The notes under the pieces: generated by a model
The model's input: the letters and a program-made list of their open reading frames with translations, nothing else
Databases searched by the model: none
Told to the model about the DNA's origin: nothing
Made by a program: the position numbers and the translations under genes
DNA from: a bacterium
GTDB taxonomy: Bacteria > Myxococcota > UBA727 > JAUIJE01
DNA: 64,000 nt
Reading direction: 5' to 3'
NCBI GenBank assembly: GCA_030431455.1
Contig: JAUIJE010000003.1
Location: forward strand, 328,360-392,359
In this document: piece after piece, positions 37,820 through 45,641 of the stretch
How positions within the stretch are numbered: the first letter of the stretch is position 1
Layout: the number at the start of each line of letters is the position of its first letter

Positions 37820-37969
37820 ATGAAACGTACGTACCAACCCTCCCGGATCAAACGTCGCCGCACCCACGGTTTCCGTGCGCGGATGGCCACCGCCGGAGGC
37901 AAAAAGACCATCGCGCGCCGTCGCGCGCACGGGCGCAAGCGCCTGGCCCCGTCGACCTACAAGAAGTAG
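37820..37969 (+). CDS. rpmH: 50S ribosomal protein L34
   Basis: A 49-residue protein, [20 protein letters not shown] then [20 protein letters not shown] and RLAPSTYKK, a textbook L34 of normal length. The ATG at 37820 follows GGAG by six bases. It is two bases from rnpA, forming the conserved rpmH-rnpA pair. Confidence 0.98.
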   Translation: MKRTYQPSRIKRRRTHGFRARMATAGGKKTIARRRAHGRKRLAPSTYKK

Positions 37970-37971
37970 CG

Positions 37972-38421
37972 ATGGGCCCCGCCACCGGGGACCGGCCCGA
38001 CAGGGCCCGCCAAGACGAGACGCTTCCCAAGTCCTTGCGGTTGTTGCGCCGCAGGGACTTTTTGCGTGCGCAGCGCCAGGGCCACAGCGGGGTCGCGGGG
38101 GCGATCAAGGTGCAGCGCCGCGACACCCCGCAGTTCGCGGGGCGGGTCGGCCTGACCGTGTCCAAAAAGGTCGGCAACGCGGTCGCCCGCAACCGCGTGA
38201 AGCGGCGGCTGCGGGATGTGTTGCGACGGGAAAAGGGCCTGTTCGACAGGTGCGACCTGGTGGTGATCGCCCTGCCCGGCGCGGCTACGCGAAGCTACCT
38301 GGAGCTGGCCGAAGATCTGCGGCAAGCGGTGGCGACGGCGCAAACGGCGTCGAGCGCGGCCCCGCGGCGAGGTCCGCGGCGCGGCGGAGGCCGATCAAAA
38401 GGCCGCACACCCCGCCGGTGA
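37972..38421 (+). CDS. rnpA: Ribonuclease P protein component
   Basis: A 149-residue RnpA. LPKSLRLLRRRDFLRAQRQG opens the fold, FAGRVGLTVSKKVGNAVARN is the central strand, and the RNA-binding signature NRVKRRLRDVLRR is intact (~68-80). The C-terminus carries an extra ~25-residue Arg/Gly/Ser tail (APRRGPRRGGGRSKGRTPRR). That tail overlaps 137 bp of the convergent membrane-protein gene. It works with RNase P RNA in tRNA 5' processing. yidD and yidC, normally next, are absent here. Confidence 0.95.
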   Translation: MGPATGDRPDRARQDETLPKSLRLLRRRDFLRAQRQGHSGVAGAIKVQRRDTPQFAGRVGLTVSKKVGNAVARNRVKRRLRDVLRREKGLFDRCDLVVIALPGAATRSYLELAEDLRQAVATAQTASSAAPRRGPRRGGGRSKGRTPRR

Positions 38422-38896
38422 CGACGAGGGTCCCGAAAAACACCGCCTCGGAGGTGTGCAGGGTCATCGCCATGTACCCGGTGACGTGAGCCAAGCCCCA
38501 CCCGCTGCCCAGCAACGTGCCGAGCCCCACCGCCACGGTGCGGGGCCGTTCCTCGGCGCGGCGGCCGTCGGCCACGGGGGTGTAGACCCGACCGGTCCCG
38601 GTGCGGCGCAGGCGGCGGCGCACCCGGAGCCACAGCCGGGACAGCGGGGGCTCGAGCACCGCCAACAGGCCGCGCACGATCAGCATCAGCCCGAGGGTGA
38701 CGGGCACACAGAACATCGCGTTGAGCACCCCGATGAGCACCACCGCGTCGGCGTCGACGTGGCGGGGGACGCGCCCGATGGGGCCGGCGGCGGCGACGAG
38801 CCCATCGACCACAAACAGGCCGAGCATCGGCATCAGCCAGGCCACAAACACGACGGTGAAGTACGATGGCCGCGGGGTTTTCGTCGGGGTGTTCAT
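38285..38896 (-). CDS. Four-helix membrane protein of unknown function
   Basis: A 203-residue integral membrane protein with four hydrophobic segments: YFTVVFVAWLMPMLGLFVVD, VVLIGVLNAMFCVPVTLGLM, TVAVGLGTLLGSGWGLAHVT and AVFFGTLVVTGGVCGLLIGL. A basic cytoplasmic loop lies in the middle. A GGAGG site precedes ATG 38896. The last 137 bp overlap rnpA on the opposite strand. No family is recognised. Confidence 0.7.
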   Translation of the reverse strand: MNTPTKTPRPSYFTVVFVAWLMPMLGLFVVDGLVAAAGPIGRVPRHVDADAVVLIGVLNAMFCVPVTLGLMLIVRGLLAVLEPPLSRLWLRVRRRLRRTGTGRVYTPVADGRRAEERPRTVAVGLGTLLGSGWGLAHVTGYMAMTLHTSEAVFFGTLVVTGGVCGLLIGLRRAADLAAGPRSTPFAPSPPLAADLRPAPGSFA

Positions 38897-38955
38897 CTTT
38901 TGACCTCCGCGGAACAGGTTGGCCCAACAACGACGAGGGTGGTGTGCATATTCCC

Positions 38956-41514
38956 GTGAACGGTCGCATCGTGAGCTTGGTCGGTCTGGTGATGGCCGCC
39001 GCTGGTTGTCCCACCGACGACGGACCACCGCCCGGGCCCCAGACGGTGTGGGAGGTGGACGACACCACGGTGGCGTTTTCGCTCTCACCGTTCGGGTGGA
39101 CGGTCACCCGGGGCGATGACGAGGTGTCGCGCAGCCGGTCCGGACAGGGACATTGTGCTCCCCTGGCCATGGGCCTGCGGCCCTTCGACGACAGCGGCGG
39201 ACGCTTCCACCGGCCGGATGCGCCCGGCGACGACGTGGTGTGGCTGACCAGCGGCGACGCGGAGGCCACCGACGACGGGCTGGTGGTCACGCTCGCCTCC
39301 GCCGACGGCGCGTTCGAGAGTGAGGCGGTGGTCGAGGTCACCGGCTCGGGAGAGTACGTCCAGCTCACGGTGCGCACCGACGAGAACCCCCGGGCGTTGG
39401 CGCTGTTTTCCTTCTGTATGGACTTTCACGACGACGAGCACGCGGTGGGCGGAGGCGAACGTTTTGAGAGCCCCGACCTCGCCGGCCGCACCATTCCCCT
39501 CTACCTCCTCGCCCCCGGGCCGTACGACTCCGGGACCAACGAGACCCACGCCCCGGTGCCGTTTTTGGCCACCTCCCGCGATCTGGGCCTGGTGCTCGAC
39601 TCCGAAGCCCCCGCCGCCTTCGACGTGGGCGACACCGATCCAGAGGCATTGTTGGTGCGCACCCAAGACCCCGCCCCCCGGCTGTTGCTCCGGGCCGGAG
39701 CGGATATGGTGGACAGCGCCGCGGCCCACGCCCGCCGCATGGGCCTGCCCCCCATGCCCCCGGACTGGGCCCTCGCCCCCCAACAATGGCGCAACGAGCA
39801 CGCCCTCACCCTCGACGACGACGGCAACGTGATCAAGTCCGGCCAGGACCGGGTGATCGAGGACGCCGAGACCATGCGCGCCCTCGACCTCCCCGCCACC
39901 GCGATGTGGATCGACGCCCCCTGGTCGACGGGGTACACCACCTTCGCCTTCAACCCCGTGCAGTTCCCCGACCCGCCCGCCATGTTCGCACGGCTCGACG
40001 AGCTCGGCTACCGCGCCATCGTGTGGGCCACCGACAACGTCAACCGGTCCGACGACAGCGACCAGCAAGTGGGCATGGAGCCGTACGCGACCCTCGACCT
40101 TTACAATGACTATGCAAGCCAAGGCTATCTGGTGCAGACCCAGAGCGGCGAGCCGTTCAACTTTCCCTGGGGCCGTGGCGAAGGGGGGTACCTGGACTTC
40201 ACCAACCCCGACGCGGTCGCCGCCTGGCGGGCGATGATGCGCCCCTTGCTCGAGCTCGGGGTGCGGGGGTTCAAGCTCGACTACGGCGAGACCATGCGCC
40301 CCAACCTGCTCACCTTGGAGAACGACCTCGTGGCGTTCGCCGACGGCAGCACCGCCAGGACCATGCACACCCGCCACGCGCGGCTTTACCACGAGGCGTT
40401 CATCGCTGAGCTGTCGGAGGTGCACCCGGACGATTGGTTCATCATCACCCGCACCGGGGGGGTGTACGACCAAAAGAACGGGGTCGCGATTTGGCCCGGC
40501 GACCTCGACAACGACTTCGCCGAGGCGGGCTTGGTCAACGACGAGGGCGCCTTGACCGTGGGGGGCCTGCCCGCGGGCATCAGCGGGGCGGTGTCGAGTT
40601 CGATGAGCGGCTATCCCCTGTATGGGTCGGACATCGGCGGCTACCGGGGCGGCGCCCCCGACCGGGACGTGTACCTCCGTTGGATCGCGGCCGGCACCAT
40701 GCAGACGATCATGCAGCTCGGGGGCGGGGGCACCGGTGATGTCACCCACAACCCGTGGGAGCAGCTCGACGACGGCACCTACCGCTACGGCGAGGACGCG
40801 GTGGACATCTACCGCGGCTATGCCCGGTGGCGCATTCGCTGGTTCCCGGTGTGGAAACAAGTCCTGCTCGACGCCACCACCCGGGGCACGCCCCCGCTGC
40901 GCCCCACCGGAGCCATGGCCCCCGAGGAGCCCGCCGCGTGGGCGGACCGATACAGTTACTTTGTGGGCGAGCACATTCTGGTCGCCCCCGCCATCGATGC
41001 CGCCACCACCCGGGAGGTGTTCATCCCCCCGGGCCGGTTCTGCCGGTATGAAACCGGGGCCTGCGTCGACGGCCCCGCGGTGCAGAGCTTCGACGTCGCC
41101 CTCGACGAGCTGTTGGTGTTCGTGGAGGCGGGCACCGCGGTGGCCGAGATGGGTCCCGACCTGGTCACGTTGGTCAACGACGCCGGTCCGGACGTGGGCG
41201 ACCTCGCCGCGGCGGGCAGCGCCCGGCAGCTGCGCCTGTACCCCGCCGACCGGCCCACCGACACGACCTTGCTGGACGGCATCGATGTGCACCTCGAGGA
41301 CGGGTTGGCCGACGTGCAGAGCGAAGACGCCCGGCGCTTTGTCGTGTGGTGGATGGCCCCGGGAGCAACCACATTGGCGGTGGACGGCAACGCCGTGCCC
41401 GAGGTCGCGGCGGACGCGATCTACACCTGCGAGCCGCCCTGCGCCTCGGTGCTCGACGGCGTCCCCGTCGTGGCCGTGACCGGCTCGTCGTTCTCGGTGG
41501 CGGCCACCAACTGA
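38956..41514 (+). CDS. Glycoside hydrolase family 31 lipoprotein
   Basis: An 852-residue GH31-type glycosidase (alpha-glucosidase/xylosidase clan). A GTG start gives a signal peptide with lipobox MAAAGC. The N-terminal beta domain includes HAVGGGERFESPDLAG. The catalytic barrel contains TAMWIDAPWSTGYTTF, the nucleophile region GVRGFKLDYGETMRP, a downstream acid/base region around WPGDLDNDF, and then GSDIGGYRGG. A C-terminal beta domain completes it. It is probably a surface glycosidase acting on alpha-linked sugars. No transporter or partner enzyme is nearby. The 3' end overlaps a convergent small gene by 94 bp. Confidence 0.88.
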   Translation: MNGRIVSLVGLVMAAAGCPTDDGPPPGPQTVWEVDDTTVAFSLSPFGWTVTRGDDEVSRSRSGQGHCAPLAMGLRPFDDSGGRFHRPDAPGDDVVWLTSGDAEATDDGLVVTLASADGAFESEAVVEVTGSGEYVQLTVRTDENPRALALFSFCMDFHDDEHAVGGGERFESPDLAGRTIPLYLLAPGPYDSGTNETHAPVPFLATSRDLGLVLDSEAPAAFDVGDTDPEALLVRTQDPAPRLLLRAGADMVDSAAAHARRMGLPPMPPDWALAPQQWRNEHALTLDDDGNVIKSGQDRVIEDAETMRALDLPATAMWIDAPWSTGYTTFAFNPVQFPDPPAMFARLDELGYRAIVWATDNVNRSDDSDQQVGMEPYATLDLYNDYASQGYLVQTQSGEPFNFPWGRGEGGYLDFTNPDAVAAWRAMMRPLLELGVRGFKLDYGETMRPNLLTLENDLVAFADGSTARTMHTRHARLYHEAFIAELSEVHPDDWFIITRTGGVYDQKNGVAIWPGDLDNDFAEAGLVNDEGALTVGGLPAGISGAVSSSMSGYPLYGSDIGGYRGGAPDRDVYLRWIAAGTMQTIMQLGGGGTGDVTHNPWEQLDDGTYRYGEDAVDIYRGYARWRIRWFPVWKQVLLDATTRGTPPLRPTGAMAPEEPAAWADRYSYFVGEHILVAPAIDAATTREVFIPPGRFCRYETGACVDGPAVQSFDVALDELLVFVEAGTAVAEMGPDLVTLVNDAGPDVGDLAAAGSARQLRLYPADRPTDTTLLDGIDVHLEDGLADVQSEDARRFVVWWMAPGATTLAVDGNAVPEVAADAIYTCEPPCASVLDGVPVVAVTGSSFSVAATN

Positions 41515-41822
41515 TTCGGGAGGTCACCGCGCTTTTTGGCGTAGAGGGCCGAAATCCCGCGAAGGGACAAAGCCCCCGGCCGCGGCGCGGACAAAAACGT
41601 ACGAATCCGGGTGACCACCGCGTCGTAGGTCTGGTCGGTCACCAGCTCCACCAACCGCAGTTGATCCGGCGCGTTGTCGTCGTCCACGTACACCAACAGC
41701 GCGGCCTTGGCCGGCACGTCGGACAGCCGGGCAAACGGCCGCACCTGCACGATGCGATCGGGCCGCACCGTCTTCAGCTCGCCCCCGGACGTGACGTGAA
41801 GCGGGTAGATCGTTCTGTCCAT
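41421..41822 (-). CDS. Small conserved-looking protein, unknown
   Basis: A 133-residue protein beginning MDRTIYPLHVTSGGELKTVR. The first ~85 residues read as a compact beta-alpha domain ending YDAVVTRIRTFLSAP. The last ~45 are low complexity and are antisense to the end of the GH31 gene. A GGGGG ribosome-site-like run precedes the ATG. No family is recognised. Confidence 0.5.
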   Translation of the reverse strand: MDRTIYPLHVTSGGELKTVRPDRIVQVRPFARLSDVPAKAALLVYVDDDNAPDQLRLVELVTDQTYDAVVTRIRTFLSAPRPGALSLRGISALYAKKRGDLPNQLVAATENDEPVTATTGTPSSTEAQGGSQV

Positions 41823-41908
41823 GTGTCACCCCCTGACGACCTTCAACGTGTGTCGCGGCCCCCCGGGGCGCAAGGCCTGCAGATCTCGGTCGGGGTATAG
41901 TCGTCGAC

Positions 41909-44152
41909 ATGAACAAGACGACGACTTGGTGTGGCCTGTTCGTTCTCGCCGCCGCGGCGGGGTGCCCGCAAGATGAATGCGCCAGTGGGTTCGACTGCGC
42001 CGCGGGCGAGACGTGTGTGTTGTCGGACACCGGCAACGTGTGTGCACCCGTGGGCGGAGACGGCGACGCCGATGGGGAGCCACGGGTGGACCTGACGGTG
42101 TGGTTCGGCGAGGACATGCTGCCGGTGGTGGGCGGCCAGATCGTGGCCAGCGCGGGCGCGACCCTGCGCGCCGAGATGGAGCTCACCGGCCCGGTGCGGG
42201 CCGAGAGCTGCCGGCTGTACGTGGCCGGGGTCGAGATCGGGGCGATGGACGCGGACGCGGGGCTGGTGTTTGCCGCCGCCGAGGGCCTGGTCCGGGTGTC
42301 GTGCGAGAGCGAAGCGAACACCACCATCATCGACGACCTCGAGCTCGGGCTCGCCCGCATCGACTCAGTTACATTGGAGGACGAGGCCTACTTGGTGGGC
42401 GAGTCCATCGAGGTCACGTTCACCGGGGCGCGGCTTGGCCCCTGCGCGATCGAGGGCGGGAACGTCGCGGCCTCGACCCCCGCGGGGGGCACCGGGGTGC
42501 TCGCGGCCAACGCGTCGCCCACCGCGACCCAACCCGTCACGGTGTCGTGCGAAGGGCCCACCGGACCGGTGCCCGATGTCACCGTGGACGTGCCGGTGTG
42601 GGACCTGACCGCGGCGCTCTCGGTCTCGACCACCGAGGTGGCGTTCGGCACCCCGCTCACGGTGTCGTGGGCGGTGGACGGGGCTGAGTTCTGTGCGCTC
42701 ACCGACGACATCCATGGCCAGTACCTGGTGCCCAACCTGCCCAACCTGGGGTCCACCCTGAACGAACTGGTCAACTTCGAGCTCACCTTGCCGTACTCGG
42801 TGCGCGTGGTCCTGCTCTGCCGCCAGGGCACGACCGAAAAGCGGAGCGCGCCCATCGAGCTGTTGAGCGTTCCCGTGTTCGACGCGCTGGTCGTGTCCCA
42901 CCGAGACGCGGGCGACGGCAGCCTCGCGCTTCAGGTGGCGTTCGCGACCCGGGGCATGTTTCCCGACACCTGTGCGGTGCTCGTCGACGACGACGAGGTC
43001 TACACCGAGCAGTTCAACAACACCGGCACCCCCGCCCGCGGCCCCTTCTTCCAGGGCTTGCCCCTGTCCCTCCCCGACGACGCGCTGTCGCGGGTCAACC
43101 TCCGCTGCCACGAAGGCCTCACCGACGTCACCTCCCCGCCCGTGTTCGTCTACCGGGGGGACGTCACCACCGCCCCCGACCCCGGCCAAGCCGGCGACGT
43201 CACCCTCAGCGGCAATCTCGACCTCGAGCCCGCCACCACCGCGCTGCCGGGGGCGTTCTCCGCCCTCGTCGAGGTCGGCGGCAATGTCACCCTGGATGGC
43301 ACCGCGCTCACCGATACCTTCGTGGCCGGCGCCCCCCCGGGGCTCAGCTTTCTCTACGGCGACCTCCTGGTGAGCAACAACCCCAGCCTCGGTGGCCTCG
43401 ACCTGCCGGCGCTGCAGATGGTGTCCGGCGCGGTGCGCATCTCCCTCAACCCCGCCCTCACCGCCGCGGATCTATCCAGCCTCAACGAGGTGGGCCGCGA
43501 TCTCTACCTCCTGGAGAACGCGTGGACCACGCTGTCGCTCCCCGCCCTGGGCCACATCGGCCAAGACCTCTACCTCGACGGCACCGACGGGGGCGGCAAC
43601 TACAGTGACACACTGCAGTCCCTTTCGCTTCCCGTACTCGAGGCGATCGACCGCGACGTGTACCTGCAGTGGCGGGGGTCGCTCGCCACCCTCGACGTAC
43701 CTGCGCTCGAGACCGTGGGGGGCAACTTCGAGATGAGCTTCGCCCCCGCCCTCGCCATCACCGGCCCGGCGCTGTCCACCATTGGTGGCTACTTCGGCAC
43801 TTTGTTTGTGAACACCGCCGCGATGTCCTTCCCGGTATTGGTGCAGAGCGCAGGGTTCATCCTCGGCCTCACCGAGGGCGACGGGACGTTGCGCGACCTG
43901 CGCGATATCTTCCCCTGTTACGACACCGTCGACCCCATCACCCCGCCCGATGGCGAGACCGCGTTCGACTTCACCGTCGGGTCCAACCAGGACATCGACT
44001 GTGCCAGCGTGGTGGCCTTCGCCTGCGGCCTCGCCGACCTCCCCGGCACGCTGGGCATTCAACAAAATGGCGGCGCCTGTCCCGACGCCATCGACGAGAC
44101 CAACATCGACTGCACCATCACCGCCCCGCCCGTGTGTGAAGGCGCGCCATGA
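41909..44152 (+). CDS. Large receptor-L-like lipoprotein
   Basis: A 747-residue lipoprotein (lipobox LAAAAGC). A Cys-rich N-terminal module follows the anchor (CASGFDCAAGETCVLSDTGN). Three or four Ig-like beta domains come next (~55-430). From ~430 on are receptor-L-type solenoid repeats such as GGNVTLDGTALTDTF, GDLLVSNNPSLGGLDLPALQ and GQDLYLDG. The repeats closely match those of the lipoprotein at 17488-18372. It is likely a surface-exposed binding protein. It overlaps the esterase gene by ATGA, so the two are coupled. Confidence 0.8.
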   Translation: MNKTTTWCGLFVLAAAAGCPQDECASGFDCAAGETCVLSDTGNVCAPVGGDGDADGEPRVDLTVWFGEDMLPVVGGQIVASAGATLRAEMELTGPVRAESCRLYVAGVEIGAMDADAGLVFAAAEGLVRVSCESEANTTIIDDLELGLARIDSVTLEDEAYLVGESIEVTFTGARLGPCAIEGGNVAASTPAGGTGVLAANASPTATQPVTVSCEGPTGPVPDVTVDVPVWDLTAALSVSTTEVAFGTPLTVSWAVDGAEFCALTDDIHGQYLVPNLPNLGSTLNELVNFELTLPYSVRVVLLCRQGTTEKRSAPIELLSVPVFDALVVSHRDAGDGSLALQVAFATRGMFPDTCAVLVDDDEVYTEQFNNTGTPARGPFFQGLPLSLPDDALSRVNLRCHEGLTDVTSPPVFVYRGDVTTAPDPGQAGDVTLSGNLDLEPATTALPGAFSALVEVGGNVTLDGTALTDTFVAGAPPGLSFLYGDLLVSNNPSLGGLDLPALQMVSGAVRISLNPALTAADLSSLNEVGRDLYLLENAWTTLSLPALGHIGQDLYLDGTDGGGNYSDTLQSLSLPVLEAIDRDVYLQWRGSLATLDVPALETVGGNFEMSFAPALAITGPALSTIGGYFGTLFVNTAAMSFPVLVQSAGFILGLTEGDGTLRDLRDIFPCYDTVDPITPPDGETAFDFTVGSNQDIDCASVVAFACGLADLPGTLGIQQNGGACPDAIDETNIDCTITAPPVCEGAP

Positions 44153-44916
44153 TCGCCCTCGGCGTCACCCTCGCCCTCGCCGCGTCCCCCACCCCGGCCT
44201 GCGGCCTGGCCGCTGGCGAACACACCATCACCGCCGGCGAGCAGACCCGCGCTTACCTCGTCGAGCGACCGGCCACCCTCGCCCCCGACGCTCCCGTGGT
44301 GTTCATTTGGCACGGATGGGGCGCAGACCGCGCGTCGATCCTGCGGGCCTTTCGCGACCTCGCCCCCGACGGTGCGCTGCTGGTGTCGGCCCAAGGCCTG
44401 CCCCGCACCTTCCCGGGACTGAAGGGGACCCGCGATGGCTGGCAGGTCCGGGCGGGTGAGTACCACGACCGAGACTTGGCGTTGTTCGACGCTCTCTATG
44501 GTGTTCTGACTCAGTCCCATTGCTCAGACCTCAAGCACGTCTACTCGGTCGGCTTTTCCAACGGGGCGTTCTTCTCCAACCTGCTCGCCTGCCGCCGGGG
44601 CGACAAACTACACGGCATTGTGCCCGTCGCCGGCGGGGGCCCGTTTGAGAAGACCTGTCACCCCGCGCTGCCCACCCTCCTGTTGCACGGCCGTGCCGAT
44701 CCCGTGGTGGCCTTTTCGCGGGCGGAGGCCACCGCCGAGACCTGGGCCGCGTCGGTGCGGTGCCGGGACACGGTGGCCATTCCCGACGACGGCTGCGCGG
44801 TGTCCCCGGGCTGCGATGCCCACCTCGAAATGTGTGTGCACCCCGGCAAACACACGTTCCCCGCGTCCCTGCGCCCCCGGGTGCGCGCGTTTTTGCACGA
44901 GCTCGCCCGACGCTGA
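44149..44916 (+). CDS. Secreted PHB-depolymerase/feruloyl-esterase-like hydrolase
   Basis: A 255-residue alpha/beta hydrolase with a signal peptide (MIALGVTLALAASPTPACG). FIWHGWGADRAS forms the oxyanion region, SVGFSNGAFFSNLLAC carries the nucleophile Ser (~142), HGRADPVVAF the Asp, and VHPGKHTFP the His. The layout matches the LpqC/polyhydroxybutyrate depolymerase family (esterase D-like). It is coupled by ATGA to the upstream L-domain lipoprotein, which suggests that the surface protein and the esterase act together. Confidence 0.85.
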   Translation: MIALGVTLALAASPTPACGLAAGEHTITAGEQTRAYLVERPATLAPDAPVVFIWHGWGADRASILRAFRDLAPDGALLVSAQGLPRTFPGLKGTRDGWQVRAGEYHDRDLALFDALYGVLTQSHCSDLKHVYSVGFSNGAFFSNLLACRRGDKLHGIVPVAGGGPFEKTCHPALPTLLLHGRADPVVAFSRAEATAETWAASVRCRDTVAIPDDGCAVSPGCDAHLEMCVHPGKHTFPASLRPRVRAFLHELARR

Positions 44917-44994
44917 GCGCTGGGTGATTTCACACACCGCGGTGCGCCAACCAGATTGGTTTTTTGCCCCCGGGTGTTCAGGTACATTGGTGCC

Positions 44995-45537
44995 ATGCGC
45001 CGTCCTCGCATGCGCCCGACCTTTCGCCTGCCGTTGTCGGTGGACGGCGAATCGCTGCTCGCCACCATCGAGGAAAACCTGCGGTGCGAAGAGCACGGCA
45101 TCTGTGGCGTGGTCATCGCCCCCAACGCCGACCTGCGCATCCCCGAGGGCGAGCAGCATTTCTTTTCCCCGGTGCTGGCCCTGAAGGTGGCCGACATCGA
45201 CGGTCAAATGACATTGCTGGGACGGTTCGCCCCGCACCCACACATCTGGATGCTGTACATGTGTGTGTATGGCGTGCTCGCGATGGTCGCCACCGGCGGC
45301 GCGATGTACGGCGCGTCGCAGTGGATTCTCCACCAGCCCCCCTGGGCGCTCTGGTTCGTGCCCGCGGCGGCGGTGCTCATGGGCTTCGTCTACGGGGCCG
45401 CCTTCATCGGGCAGGGGCTCGGCTCCGAACAGATGTACGAGCTGCGCACATTCCTCGACCACGTGCTCGCGTCTCTGGGGCACGTCCCGTCGACGCACGA
45501 CGGGCACTCGGGCCCGGGACCGGCGGCACCGGGCTAG
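44995..45537 (+). CDS. Two-helix membrane protein, unknown
   Basis: A 180-residue protein. A soluble N-terminal ~85 residues (FRLPLSVDGESLLATIEENL) is followed by two transmembrane helices (HIWMLYMCVYGVLAMVATGG and PWALWFVPAAAVLMGFVYGA) and a helical C-terminal tail. No family is recognised. A dispersed-word copy (44979-44989) sits 5 bp upstream of the start codon, one of the few intergenic copies. Confidence 0.65.
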   Translation: MRRPRMRPTFRLPLSVDGESLLATIEENLRCEEHGICGVVIAPNADLRIPEGEQHFFSPVLALKVADIDGQMTLLGRFAPHPHIWMLYMCVYGVLAMVATGGAMYGASQWILHQPPWALWFVPAAAVLMGFVYGAAFIGQGLGSEQMYELRTFLDHVLASLGHVPSTHDGHSGPGPAAPG

Positions 45538-45641
45538 AGCGCATCCATCGCGTCCAGCGCGTCAAAGTCATTCGTGCCGGGCGCTCGTCGTGCCCTGCCG
45601 AGCGCACCCCAGCTTTGATTCTGAGACGTGCTCTTTTTCGT

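Noticed and set aside
45538-45641. Possible small gene or terminator between the two-helix membrane protein and the helicase
   Set aside because: No start, ribosome site or stem with T-run could be recognised; the stretch looks like plain intergenic DNA between convergent genes.
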